DNA of 64,000 bases from Lactarius indigo (Eukaryota > Basidiomycota > Agaricomycetes > Russulales > Russulaceae): positions 186,001 through 250,000 of the forward strand of contig JAFKAC010000045.1 in assembly GCA_025766275.1 (NCBI GenBank), given 5' to 3'. A program made the translations under genes and the position numbers. Of this stretch, positions 42,588-54,957 are shown piece after piece. The notes below the pieces were generated by a model that worked only from the letters and a program-made list of their open reading frames with translations, made no database searches and was not told the origin of the DNA. How positions within the stretch are numbered: the first letter of the stretch is position 1; the number at the start of each line of letters is the position of its first letter.

Positions 42588-45500
42588 TCACTGAAAGTCT
42601 TGTGGCTGCCAACTCCGTTGTTTGTTGGCAATGCGCTCCAGCGCCGTAGTGCGCTCGAGGTGGTAGATGCAGTCGTGCTTATCGTCCTGTGCGCAAAGGA
42701 TCATGGCGCGAAGTTGACTCACCCGCGCATGGAGTCGATCCACCTCGTAGCTAGCCGCGCGGTAGCGCGTAACTTCAGCCGTGAGGGTTTTGTCATTGAT
42801 TCGGTTGAGGGTGCGATCGGTGATCTTGTCGGCTGCAAAGATCACCAGATCTTCATGCAGGTAGGTGGGGCGCAGTGCCGGTGATATGTGTGGTTCTGCA
42901 TATAGGGGTTTGCCATAAACATGGGGCGAACCTGGTATAACTCCCAAAATCATCGGCTCCGCCCCTCCGATAAGCTGGACGTGGGAGGCGTCCCTCTCGA
43001 TGCTGTCCGGTCTGGTGATGGGGTATGCAATATGATGGGGTCGTCAATTAGCCCTGAACCCTTCAGGCGCAATGACGTGCGCCGGGTCGTTGGCTGCGGT
43101 GAAGTCACGGGTTGGTGCTGCGCCGGGGACTCGCAGACATCCTCGAAACATGGGGGAGCCGTCAGTGTAGACGAGCCATGGCGTGATGAGGGGATTAGTA
43201 GGGTCACGTTTCGTTCGAAGGAGGGGGTGTCTCGCCGGGTAGTAATTGTCGTCGTCATGGCCAGCTTCAACAGCCGCCATCGCTCCCGACGCTCCCGCAT
43301 CTCCCTCAACCGTGCTGCTGCCGCCTCCAACTGTGTAACGCTGTCACAGCGTTAGCTCGACTTGAGCTTGGATGAAAGGCGACTATGACTCAGCTAACCA
43401 CGCCTGAAGGCGTATGGCACAAAGGCAATTCTCTTAGATGTTCGAAGACACTAAGGTGAGGTGACACTCTAACTTGAGTAGAGGAGAGAGAAGAAAGAGA
43501 CAAGAAGTGATGATTGAAGAAGACCAAGATGGCGTGTCTTGGTCTTCACAAGTAGTCTTAAGTACAGGTCCAGCAGGCTTTCAAGCGCTGCTATGAGTCA
43601 CAGTAAAGTAGCGTCCAACGTATCGCGTAAGTAGCTCGATCCTAATACTAGTACTACTAGTATTAGTGGTGTAGTCCTCAGTCAGCAATCAACGCGCAAT
43701 CTCCTATCGTACTCGTATCACCGCACCACCTATCGTAAGTCCACGGCTAATATACCTTACTGCCGTAGTCGCAACCGGTACAGTAAGGGTCAAACATACG
43801 AAATGTGACAAACTGCTCCTTCTGCCATTCCGCTGCCACTCTCCTCCAACCCTCCAACTCGTATTCCATCAGAGCTTGTGCGCTCCTCGTTGCGTGGGAA
43901 AATTCCGCGAACGCCAATGAGGTCGTCACTTGGGGGGATAGCGGCGATGGGTTCGCGCTCTCCTGCATCGTTTCAGAAGATGTGGACGATGCGTGACTCA
44001 TCGTCGGGCACGGTTGTGGGGTCGGGGAATCTGGTGATGACGTGCGCCCATTCTTGTGCGGTGATAGGCCCCTCTGCCGGTCTAAGAGGCGTCCATGGCG
44101 TGAGCTGAGTGTTAGGTACTTCGGTGTCGTCGTCTTCGGCCAAGAGGGCGTGTGCGTCTTGCGCAAGGGAGTCGAGGAGTGCCGCTTGTGTGACATGGTG
44201 CAGGGGAGAGGTAGGCATATGAGTAGTGGTAGAACAGAGGAAGAGGGGATGACTTCCGTCAGTTTCAGCGTTACTTGTTTTAACTGTTCTCAGGCGTGTT
44301 TGAGTTTCCTGGTATAGACGGAGTGCATCCGGCGCAAAAACATCATCCTTGTTGACCCACTGATTCTCCAAGTCCGGGTAACCCTTCCATTTCACAAGGT
44401 ATTGGAGACGCTTCCCTCGGCCAAAATGCCGGGAGTCCAGAATGGCCTCGACTTCATATTCTTCTTCTCCATCGATCAGTTCAGGCGGTGGTCACGTGAA
44501 ATTTTCCCCATGTAAGGGAGTTTGCTTGTACAGGGTGAGAAGATCGATGTGAAACACTGGATGTATGCTCCACTGTGTGGGAAGTTCCAATCGATAATTG
44601 TAGGGTGACATCACCTGGATCACCCTGAAAGGTCCGTGGCGTCGCGCCGCCAGCTTTGCTGTGGGTTGATTGGTTCGGAGGTGCTTTCCTTCTAGCCACA
44701 CAAGGTCGTTGATGTGGAACTTGGGCGTGCGTATCTTTGTTGCGTACCCACGCTTCTTGTGCCTTTTTTATGAGGCATTGGGCATTATCTCTGGCTTCCT
44801 TCAGCTGTGTCAGTCGCGTGGTCACTTGGGGAATAGGAGAGGGCTTATCGGTCCAATCAGCCTGCGGATCGTATCCCATTAGAAGCTGAAACAGAGATTG
44901 TCTTGTGTGTTCATGGGGCCAGTTATTGTGCGCGAATTCGGCGATTGGCAGATAAGTGGTCCAGTTATCTTGACGCTCGTTCACCCAGAAGCGCAAGTAT
45001 TGTTCTAGCCACTGGTTAGTTCTTTCCGACTGTCCGTCTGTGCGTGGATGGTAGGCTGTGGATATGTTTTGTTGGACCCCTAGGATTTGGCACACTTCCT
45101 TCGTGAACTTGGACGTGAATCGCGGGTCTCGATTGCTGATGATTTTGTGCGGTAGTCTGAATCGTTTAAAGACGTGGGCGACGTACAATGCTGCGGTCCC
45201 TTCAGCGGTTATTTCTTCTCGACACGGTATGAATATTGAGGCTTTGCTACAGTTGTGGTCTGTGACGGTGAGGATGCTATCGTGCCCCCTCGACTCCGGC
45301 AGTTTGGTGATAAAGTCTACGGCCACTGTCTGAAAGGGGGTTGCGTCGGGTGTTGGTGTGATGGGGTGTAAAGCTGCCCGTATGGGACGTGTGTTGACTT
45401 TGTTTTGCTGGCATTCGGCACATCCTTGAACGTATTCATAAACGTCTCTTTGCAGTTGTGGCCACCAATAATGTCTTTCCAGGATTCGTTGCGTCCTCGC

Positions 45501-47801
45501 AATCCCGGGGTGTCCATGTATTGGCAGGTCGTGGTGGTCGTGGATCAGTACACGGTGTGTCGACGCCGGTCCAGTTATCACAAACCTGCCGTCCTTGTAC
45601 CACTCCCCTTGTATTTTCTTCAGCTTGTGGGGGTCCACCCATACTTTGATCACTTCTTCATCCTGCTGATGCCGTGGTTGCAGTAGGTTTGGGTTGAGGA
45701 TGAGCGTCCTTGCCGCGTTAAGGGTTCTGACGAAGACTTCAGGTGGTAATACGACGACTTCGCTGTTGTCTTCCATTCCTTGATCATAGTCAGGCTGTCG
45801 CGACAGTGCGTTGGCCCTTCCGTTATTCTTCCCCTTAATGTGGTGAATCTCAAAGTCGTATTCGGAAAGTTTGAGTACTTCCCTCGCAACCCGCCTGCTG
45901 ATCTTTTGCAGCGACTTCCAATATTGTAGATTTAGGTGGTCCGAATAGATTTTGATCTTGTGTGGGGCTCCTGCAAGCAGCGGCCTCCAGTTTCGAAGGG
46001 CTTTGACTATCGCCAGTAGTTCGAGGTCGTAGATGTCGTAATTTCGCTCTGCCTCAGAGAGCGTTGCAGAGTAGTAGCCTATGGGGTGTCGCTTTCCATC
46101 AGCTTTCTTTTGTAGTAGTATGGCTCCCACCGCATAGCCTGAGGCATCAACCTCTAGTTCGAATGGGTCTTGGAGGACGGGGTGTGCCAGCACTGGCTCT
46201 TCTGTCACTAGGCGTTTTAACATGTTGAAGGCCCTGTCTTCTTCGTCTGTCCACCGCCATTCTTCGTCCTTTCGTGTCAGTTTGGTGAGTGGTTTGGCGT
46301 GAGTTGCGAAACCGCATATGAAAAGTCTGTAAAAGTTGCAGAAGCCGAGGAACGATCTGACGTCCTTGACTTTCGTTGGTGTCGGCCAGTCTTTAATCCC
46401 TTGAACTTTTACAGGGTCCATTCGGGTCACCCCCCTTTCAAGGATTACCCCCAGGTAATCCATACGCGGTTGATGGAACAGGCATTTCTCGAGCTTGAAG
46501 CAGAGATCATGTTCCTGCGCGACGCACAGAACGTCCTGTACTGCGGCGATGTGGGCTGTCAAGTCGTGCTCGAAATGAGTAGCGATCCCAATATTGTCCA
46601 TATAAACACATATCGTAGTGCCTAGACGATTGTGCTTTGCAATTGTGTCCCGGTAGATGTGGTTCATCATGTTCTGGAAGGTGGCGGGGGAGTTGGTGAG
46701 ACCAAAGAACATGACTGTCGGTTCAAAAAGGCCGAATTTGGTTTTGAACGCTGCCTTCTCTTGGTCGCCGTCATGAATTCGTATGTTGTTGTACCCCCAG
46801 CGGATGTAGAGCTTTGTATAGATGTGGGCATTGCTGAGGTCAAGAATGAGATCTTGAATAAGCGGTAGCGGGTACTGATTGCGAATGGTGTGTGAATTGA
46901 TCACCCGATAATCCTGTACTGGCCGTAGCTTTCCATCCTTCTTTTTAATAAAGAAAAAGGAGGACGCGTACGGGGAAATGGAGGGGCGTAAATACCCCTG
47001 CTTTAGCTTCTCGTCCAGGAACTCTTTGAGTTCGCCCTCTTCTTTCTGGGTCATGGGGTATATTTTGCAGTCTATTGCGGCTGGTGCTGACGGTTTGAAA
47101 TCGATGGCGTGGTCCCACGGTCTTGCTGGGGGGAAGCGATGTGAGGCTTGCTCATCAAAGAGTCTGCTGAACATGGCGTATTCGGGGGGGAGTGCCGCCG
47201 CCATTTGTTGTTGCTTTGCTTGTATGGCCAACTCCGTCGAGGTAGTGGCTCTGGCGAATGTCTCTTCTTCCAGTTCTCATACGATGTCTTCTTTCTCTGT
47301 TACAATTAGTGCTCGAATAGTGGTTGGGGAGAGCAATTCTTTGGTAGCGGCCAGTACCACCGGTTGCATGTCGGGGTGTATTGTTGCTGTAGCCCAGCTG
47401 ATGGCAGGTTCAAAGGCGCTTAGCCATGGGTAACCCAGCACCATGTCTTTGCTGCCAAGGTCCGTGACCAGAAAGGTCATCTTTTTTATCTGTCCTCGTG
47501 TTTTTACTTCCAGGTTAACGTAATGAGTGATCAACCCAGCTTTGTTTTCGGTATTGTCTATGTTCCATATTTTGCGAGGGGTGTCTAGTGGTTGCACCGG
47601 GACGCCAGCCTGGGCTGCCAGTTGCGGTTGAATGAAGTTGTCGGTCGCTCCAGAGTCGACTAATGCGTTTGTTTCAGTCGTTTGGTAATTCGTGTGGACA
47701 GTCACTGGGATTCGCATAGATCGATAGTGCGTTGTCACAATTACAGAATTACATTGTAAGGCCCTCACCCAGACTGATGGGTTCAGGCGTCCCGAAAACC
47801 C
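42588..47801 (-). pseudogene. Gypsy-3 pol, split and frameshifted
   Basis: On the minus strand: protease (LVDSGATDNFIQ, near 47655), reverse transcriptase, RNase H (VDASGYAVGAILLQ), integrase (HDLPIHGHPGIAR, CAECQQNK, SERTNQWLEQY), chromodomain (near 44350-44470) and the long extension ending at 42588. Defects: TGA at 47277-47279, a tandem 4-base duplication (gcgtgcgt, 44725-44732) that shifts frame before the chromodomain, TGA near 44492 where Gypsy-1 has CGA, and a solo LTR at 43334-43810 in the extension. The RT active site reads YMDN instead of YMDD (codon aat near 46597). Confidence 0.88.
43334..43810 (-). mobile_element. Gypsy-type solo LTR (477 bp)
   Basis: It starts TGTAACGCTG and ends AAATGTGACA, with duplication AACTG at 43329-43333 and 43811-43815. 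It contains the aagaccaagatgg ... gtcttggtctt hairpin. It is a close relative of the solo LTR at 58730-59210. Confidence 0.92.
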
Positions 47802-50374
47802 TCTTTTCCCCACAGGTCTTGAAGTATGAGGTCTTTTACCTCGTCCGTGCTGTTGGCCACGTGAGTGAGCCATTCTTTCGCCTGCTCTTCTGCGGTTTTT
47901 GTAGTAGCCATGTTGATTTGTGGCATCGCGCTGACCGATGGTGTTGTATACCTGGGTAGCAATGGTTTGTACTGTGACACCGGTCCTTGGGACCAAGTGG
48001 TTTCGGTCATCCTGCTGCTGGATTGGGGATTTTGCCACTGTCTTTGCTGTCGTGGATATGGACAGTTTCGTGAGAGGTGCCCCGGAGCGTTACAATTATA
48101 ACAGAGGACGTTCCTTAAATCTCTTCAAGATCCTCCTCTCCCTCGTCCTCTAGCGCCAGGCCCTCCTCTTGGCGGAAACGGGGTGGGGTCCATGCATTGG
48201 GTAATTTGTTGAAGTCAATGTCTTCGGACCCTGCGAGTCTCACCTTGGCGTGGTCTGCGGAGGTGTCCATTGCCCACGGATTGGTTTGTGGTAGGTTTTG
48301 CGGGAGCACCCATCTGGCATTACCGCTGCTTTTCTTTGGTTGTGTCGATGCGTTTTTGTACTCATTGAGCCTGGCTTTGAGGTGTATGTAGTTCTTTTGC
48401 CTCTTGAGGACAGCCCTCTTCCAGTCATCGAACGTGACGGGGTCGTCAAACTGGAACGCGTTCTTGAATAGCTCCTTGGGTAGCCCTGACGTGAAGAGGT
48501 CGATGGTTTGTGGTTCGTTTAGGCGATAATGAGCCTTCCGTGCTAACTGTTCAAAGTCATTGACGTACTTATCAATATCCTCCCCCGTCATCTTGAAGCC
48601 TTTTCGTAATATGGCTTGCGCTTGCTCTCGTTCCAACGTATTTTCGAATCGTTGGCTGAAGCCGTCTGCTACGGCCTCCCATAATTCTCTTGTATAGGGA
48701 CTAATCCCTCGTTGTATTTGTTGATTGAGCCAGTTCAGGAAGGATAGGACCCATTCGCTGACTGCTCCTCCCTTGATGTACGACAAGAATAGAAGACACC
48801 TTCTATAGTCGTTTCACATGATAGGGGCATCCAAATTCATGCCCCAATAGACGTGCCACTGTGTCAGGAACTGGTCTACTTTGAGTCTGTCTCCGTCGAA
48901 AATGGAAGGGGGCTCGCCGGTCAATTTTTCATTAGTGTGTCCTCCTCCTCCTGCGTGTTCTCCACTGCCTCCGCCACCCCCAGGCGGTCCGGCAGGTGGT
49001 CCTCTTGGTGGTTTGGTTCTTCGTAGGTCGAACGGGATACCTCCTCCTGGTGGTGGTGGTGGTGGGTCTCCGCCTGGTCCTCCCACTCCTGGTGTAACGC
49101 CACTACAGGGGCGTTAGGTACGACCTGTACCAAGTCAGTCAGGTAAACGGTAGTCCAAGCTCTGGGGCTCGACTTCAGATGTGATGATGCACAAGAGTCA
49201 CAAGGGCGTATGCCACTTGGACTATAGAGGATGGCTAAGACGCGAAGGCCTAGCAAAGGTCAAGGGTCGAGAGACTCTGTGTCAAGTGTAGTTATTACAC
49301 AAGAAGTCTAGTCTACCATACAAGCTAGGTAGTGCTAGGCTTAAATACCCGACGTATCATACACCGTTCCCCATTGGAGAACAAAGGTGAGTTATACTGG
49401 GAACAAAAGGATGTCCGGATCAAGAACAAAGGAGAATCACACGGGCTCGTGTGTGGTCAGGAAGTGAACGGAAACCAGCACATGTCAAGCTTTATCGAGA
49501 GATAACGATGATAAGCAGAGCGCGTGATAGGAACCAGGTACACGTATCGTCCGCGTAGTCATACAGGGCTCGTAACGTGGGGAAAGGGATGGAGTGGGAA
49601 AAAGAAAAGAACGAGTCCGAAGAATGAAACAAAGTAGGAGTAGGAAATCGTAACACCTGGGGGAAGTTCCAATGCGGGTCGCCGTCCCGACGGAGGGTCT
49701 CCTCGATCGGATCCTATGGCTCGGAAGATTGCGGCATTGTCCGTGGTCATTTGTACACCGGTTTCAGGATTGATGGGCATGAGGATTTCTCGTGCCTCAG
49801 CTCGTATCGCGCGTGCTTCTTCAACTGCAACTTCTTCCATTGCTTGTGTTAACGTTGCCATAATGGCTGGTGATCGGATGTGAATTGGTTCGGGTTCTGT
49901 GATATGTGCGGACTCAGCTCGTTCAATGAGGAGGTCTTGTATTGCCCCTCCGCTAGTTTCTGTCTGATTCGGCTCTCGTCCTTCGCTACTCCCTTGGCTT
50001 TGTCTGTCTTCTTCTGACACTACTTCTCCGGTTGAGTGTTCTTGTAGTTGTCCATCGATGGGGCCCCAGTCGGCTTGGCTATTGAGTTCTCTTGCGTCAA
50101 TATCGCAGTGATACCTGGGTCCTGCTGGTCGTATGACGTCCCACTGAGAGTCTACGGGGTTCCACGTAACTTCTACCCAGCACAGATGGTCGAAGTTGAA
50201 CTCAACTGGGCGGAACCTGGTAGGTCCGTTAAACTCTACAAAGTATCCGGTTTCTTCTTGTCTTTCCCTCCAACTGGCAGCTTGTAGAAAGCGCGTAGGG
50301 ACGTTGCGTTCTCCCCTTCTTGGGAGTGAGTAAGGACGGAAGCTCGTCCACTGATCTCTTGTTGTTATGGCCAC
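47783..50374 (-). pseudogene. Gypsy-3 gag, split by a solo LTR
   Basis: It opens at GTG 50374-50372 with no in-frame ATG before the SPAIM segment. The N-terminal domain (RDQWTSFRPYSLPRRGERN) is uninterrupted here. The Pro/Gly hinge is cut by the solo LTR 49093-49655. Retrotrans_gag continues with TGA at 48814-48816 (Gypsy-1 has CGG there), another TGA near the knuckle and a small frameshift near 48170. The CCHC knuckle itself is intact (CYNCNAPGHLSRNC). The slippery GGGTTTT is at 47795-47801. Confidence 0.85.
49093..49655. mobile_element. Solo LTR (563 bp) of a different family
   Basis: It starts TGTAACGCCA and ends AAATCGTAACA, with duplication CCTGG at 49088-49092 and 49656-49660. It lacks the aagaccaag hairpin shared by the other gypsy LTRs, so it is another family. 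Confidence 0.88.
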
Positions 50375-50743
50375 GATGGGATCTTGGTCTTAATGTAATG
50401 TTGTCACGACGTTAGCTCGACTTGAGCTCAAAGTGGCAGTAACGACTTAGCGAAGTAACGACCTGTCAACTAGAAGACACGGAGGTCCTAGTCCTTGCCT
50501 TAGTGAATGCACGGAGGCACACTGGCAAGTTAAAACGTCTTGAGTCACAAACACAGTCGGACTGTCTGAGGCGGAAGTTGGAAGAGAGAAGCGAAAGCAA
50601 GTGACGATTCAAGAAGACCAAGATGGCGTTTCTTGGTCTTCACAAGAAGTCTTAAATACATATCAAGCAGGCTTACAAGCGCTGCTATGAGTCACAGTAG
50701 GTAGCGTCCAACGTATCGCAGAAACATCGCAAACACTAATACT

Positions 50744-50935
50744 TAGTGATGTCAAAGTTCGGTTCTGAACTTTGGTTCGGACCCGAACCTAACTGAACCA
50801 GACCCCAATCTTGGGTTCGGGTTCGGCCGACTGTCCTGGACCGGACCACGGTTCCGTTCGCGGTTCAGCAAGACTCAGATTCTGCTGAACCATAGGTGAA
50901 CGCTTCCGAACGCGTTCGGACTCAGGTATTCTTGA
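50744..50935 (+). repeat. hAT left terminal region with GGTTC/GAACC arrays
   Basis: After the inverted end the sequence is dense in ggttcgg, gaacc and accgga words in both orientations (for example ggttcggacccgaacc). The right end, 59216-59433, has the same composition. These are probably transposase-binding subterminal repeats. Confidence 0.7.
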
Positions 50936-53172
50936 CTCTCGCATCTAGCTGAGATGTACGCGCTGGAACTTGGTTTAGGCAGCGAGTTTAGGTGAGCAAT
51001 TACGAACTTGACGCAAATGTCACCTCACATAACTTGCCATTTAACGGCGCACTCGCACAGATACCTGGCACCCCGCCACAGTCACCACCACAAGTCCTTT
51101 GTCTCGCCCTACAACGGGCCGTTCAATGCAGTAAATTGCTCCCGCTACCTGAAGACTGATTCAAGGCACCTTTCACGCAGTTCGCCAACACTGCAGGCCT
51201 TCGGCCAAACGATCAAGACATCATCATCGACGGCAAGATTGACGGCCAACCAGTTAGCCCTCGGGCTTTGCATAGAGCTGTTTTCACGCGGAACAGCTTC
51301 CACTCGGTATGTCCTCATTCTCTTTAATCATAGATTCATTCTTTCGTTTTAATTTTGCCTCCTGGGCGACAGCACCAACAACTGCAGACGTTGGCGGCCT
51401 GTGCAGTGTGAGGGTGCCGCGGCCCTTGTAAGTGCTTTCGGTCGTTTCAGATTCATCAGCCTGACACGTGACTCGGCTCTCCATCCTCAGAAGGAAGATC
51501 AGCGGTCTTCGCCATTTATCAAAAGCCCATCACTCGCTTCGTTCTCCAACTTTCTTTCTTTCTTTCCCCCACCATCTCGTCTCAACCCCAGTCGCTCCTT
51601 CGCCCTTTCCCAATGTCCAACCACTCCAACTCCGACGGCCCTCGTCCACCCACACCATACCCAAAGGCAACTCGCTCAAAACGTCGCCAAGGGTCTCGCT
51701 TCAAAACATACTCCCTTCTGTTCCCCGTGTTGCGAGCCTTTCTTTACCTAACTTTCGCACAACTGTGCAACATTGTCAACGCGTATACCCTTGGCTGACA
51801 GGCCTTGTGTCACGCTCTTTGTCTCAAGCAAAGGTACACCTCAAACCTCCCTTCGACCCTTCGAATCTCTTACTTTTCGCTTCCTCCAGTGCGCTGCGTG
51901 CCTTGTCAAAACCAACTCATACTGCCTCTTTGGCCAATATCGTTCTTTCTCACGTTCGTTTCGGACCAACATGTCTCGTCTACTTACCCCTCTTGCGCTA
52001 CCCATTTACCCCGTTTCACTGGCCTTCCTGGTTCCGGCTTCATTCAAGACCGCGGACCTTGGGACCCGCTTACGCGTGTTATCCTCACCTTTCCGACTCA
52101 CGGACTCTGTCGCTAAAGCCCCTCCTTACTTACTTACTTACTTTCCCCTACTTGCGATATCTACCAGCCCAATCTTGACTTGGCATTTTCGACTACACCA
52201 CCCCTACTTACTGTTGCTTGAGGTATATGAGGGTCGAACTCGCGTTTAATAAAATACATTTGAGCTCGAAAGCACGACCCTAACTAATAATCAGAATAGG
52301 AGTCACGACAGGGGGGCTGTCTGCCGCTGCAGCCCTAGGGCCCTAGGTACGTGTTTTCACTCATGCGTGCCCGCCTGCAGCCCTTTACTGGGCAACGCAC
52401 CATCCCCCTCGAGGCTTCTTACGCACGCTCTCGACTACGGGACTTAGTAATCTCGTCGACGTCATTACTCTACTGTGGGATTCCGGCGGTCGAGGAAGAT
52501 CGACACCACATGGAAGAGCCCGAGGATGGGTAGCGCTACATGGATCCACTCTGCCACGCTCCCGCCCAACACAATCCCATTCCCGAGGTAATGGTCAGAG
52601 CGCTCGAGTCGCTAGTCTATGCGCACCCAGGCTCAGGTGCAGTCACCGCAGAGGCATGCATGAGCGCATATGGGCCCGTATCTGGTTCGTCTCCCAGACA
52701 AGATTGACCCCGTCTCAAAGAGAATGGAAGAGGTGTGGTGTGGGGGTAAAAAAACAAAGGTCAGTCTGTTTCTACCCGTCGACGAAACAGCTTTTACATG
52801 ATTTTTGGACCCCAGGGATACACAGACGCCATACACTCAGTCTATTACAACACTATATATTCGGTTCGTTATGTTGTCACTTACAATCCTGTCCGAGTGT
52901 CGCACTGTCCGTGTGACGTACATTAGACTCTTATGTACTGTAGTAGCCTTGAAACCACTCAGTCGTTTCAGTCGCCTGTCCAACATCCGCCTTTCTCGGG
53001 CATTAGCACCACCCCGCCAATTCATGTTCATCGGTGCTTCCGACTTCATTGTGCGACACACAGGATTGCGAGTGGTGTCATAAGAAAATCAAATGATCGA
53101 AGATAGAGACACACACCTTTATTTATTTATTACCCTACGCCACGCCTCTTCCATCCTCCCCGAGTCTCCAAC
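50936..53172. other. hAT left interior, no recognised gene
   Basis: Ser/Pro/Leu-rich open frames overlap in several frames between 51008 and 52249, but none has a convincing domain or codon pattern. A short segment starting ATG 51613 (MSNHSNSDG ... RSKRRQGSRFKT) recurs as an inverted, diverged copy at 54448-54634 (RSKHRQGSRIKT). 52260-53170 shows no gene. Confidence 0.45.
51526..51715 (+). repeat. Diverged inverted repeat inside hAT, left arm
   Basis: It begins cccatcactcgcttcg and aligns with the reverse complement of 54448-54634. Both arms carry an ATGYCCAACYACTCC start-like sequence. The arms are about 2.7 kb apart. Confidence 0.6.
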
Positions 53173-54050
53173 ATGCCTGTTGGGATACGTCTATCACATG
53201 CCAATGCAAGGTGTCATGTGGCCATCGCGCGGATCACAATGACTGAGGGGGGTCCCAAGCCAGCAACAAGATCAGTGGCGGAAATTCAACTCCCCAGCCT
53301 AAGTAGCGTTTCAACATACATGAAGTCTTTCAGGGTCTTGGATACTGGCGAAACGGAACCTGACACAGAGTAAGTGCGATCATTTGACCTAGTAACATAT
53401 AATGACCTGTGAAGCTAGGCCTGCCGTGGACATGATGGGCAACTTTGGGGACAGCAGAGTCGCAAGCTGTCCGGGCGGGTCTCTGGGCAGTGATGATGAG
53501 ACTGAATTCTCGGCTGATGAGACCGAATACCCAGACAATGAGACCGAATACTCGGTCTTGGATACTGCCGAAACCAAACCTGACACAGAGTAAGTGCGAT
53601 CAATTGACCTAGTAGTGTATAGTGACCTGTGAAGCTAGGCCTGCCGCGGACATGATGGGCAACCTCGGGGACAGCAGAGTTGCAAGCTGTCCAGGCGAGT
53701 CTCTGGGCGGTGACGATGAGACCGAATGCTCGGCTGATGAGACCGAATACTCGGACTTCTCACTTACTGCCGTATCCAGGAATGCCACTAAAGGCCTCAA
53801 GCGATGCAATGCCACCCTACTAGTATCGGGGGGGTCCAACATCCGGGCCAATTGGAAAGCGAACTTACAAGCTTCAAGCCAAGCTGACACCGATGACAGC
53901 ACCAACGCTCGTATCATCTCAGGGGACTTACATAAAAACGAGCCTGACAGTGATGAAGCCCAAGAACGTGCCAACGCCAAAAAGAGGGTCGCCGCCATGA
54001 TGAGTAACGCCCCGCTGCCGGAGGGGGGATGGAAGCGCCTACGCACGTAA
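53173..54050 (+). CDS. hAT-borne gene of unknown function, duplicated exon
   Basis: Three exons, 53173-53369, 53419-53589 and 53639-54050, join in frame (GT-AG introns of 49 bp each, both gtaagtgcgat ... gaagctag) to give about 259 aa. Exon 2 and the start of exon 3 are copies of one 220-bp exon-intron unit (PAVDMMGNFGDSRVASC and PAADMMGNLGDSRVASC), rich in acidic DETEYS-type repeats. The C-terminal part is basic/Ala-rich (NAKKRVAAMMSNA). No domain recognised. Start chosen at the first ATG of the open exon (MPVGIRLSH). Confidence 0.6.
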
Positions 54051-54119
54051 ACGAAGGGAACAACAGGAGCGGTAATGGCCAACCCTGTAGATAGATAGTA
54101 CGAGAGAGAAACTAAGATT

Positions 54120-54461
54120 GCGGCGCACCTTTTTCAGACAAACAGGCCGGTCATCGGCCGCCGAAGGTATATACAACGACAAGGGCCCGCAGGACAGGGG
54201 ATGGAGAGAATGTTCTGGGGCAAGATCCTTGACGACAGCCTGGAGGCAGGACCCCTTGACGACAGCCCGCGAGACGAGGAATGATTTAATGCGGCGCACC
54301 TTTTCCCGACAAACAGGCCGGTCATTGGCCGCCAAAAGTATATACAATGACAAGGCCCCGCCGGACAGGGGATGGAGGAAATGTTCTGAGGCGAGATCCT
54401 TGACGACAGCCTGAAGGCAAGACCCTTGATGACAGCCCGCAAGACAGGGAGTGTTTTGATG
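54120..54461. repeat. Two tandem copies of a 171-bp unit
   Basis: Copies start at 54120 and 54291 (gcggcgcacctttt ... gacaaacaggccggtcat). On the minus strand a 203-aa open frame (54039-54650) crosses both, but its start and coding nature are doubtful. The right part (54448-54634) is the other arm of the inverted repeat with 51526-51715. Confidence 0.65.
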
Positions 54462-54957
54462 CGCGACCCTTGACGATGTTTCGACCTCGGCATTGTCGGC
54501 TATGGTGTAGGTAGTCGAGGACAGCCGTTGACATCGGAGTAGTTGGGCATCTGGCGAGGCGAAGAGGCGACTAGACGTGAGACGATGGTGGGGGAAGGAA
54601 AGAAATCTTGTTAAAAATCGAAGCGAGTGATGGGAAAAAAGATGAAACATGAGTCAACGCAGATCTGGGAAGCCCAGTCACGTGTCGGGCCGACAGGTTG
54701 TCGAGCCGACAGGTTGTCCTCTCATCACGAGTTATTTTCTCGCTACCTCACCACCTCCACGGTCCTCTAGGTCAATTCAAAACACCTCAAATGCACTTCT
54801 TCACCTCTGCGACGTTAACGTACAGAGGGGGCAAAAAAAGGATAAAAGCAAGGTATGTCCCTACGACAACCAGCTCATCTTTTAGACAATGTCCTCGAAC
54901 ACGGAAGATCCGGGGCACGCCGTCTGACCCGATGGATCGTTGAAGGACGCCTCGGAG

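Noticed and set aside
42039..50743. Gypsy-3 and Gypsy-1 as one duplicated segment
   Set aside because: They have different LTR lengths, target duplications and nested insertions, so they are separate insertions of related families.
51008..52249. Overlapping Ser/Pro/Leu-rich ORFs in the left part of hAT as real genes
   Set aside because: Low complexity, open in several frames at once, no domain, and no splice pattern that unites them.
54039..54650. 203-aa minus-strand ORF as a gene
   Set aside because: It spans a 171-bp tandem duplication and an inverted repeat arm; the openness looks like a by-product of the repeats, and it overlaps the end of the 53173-54050 gene.
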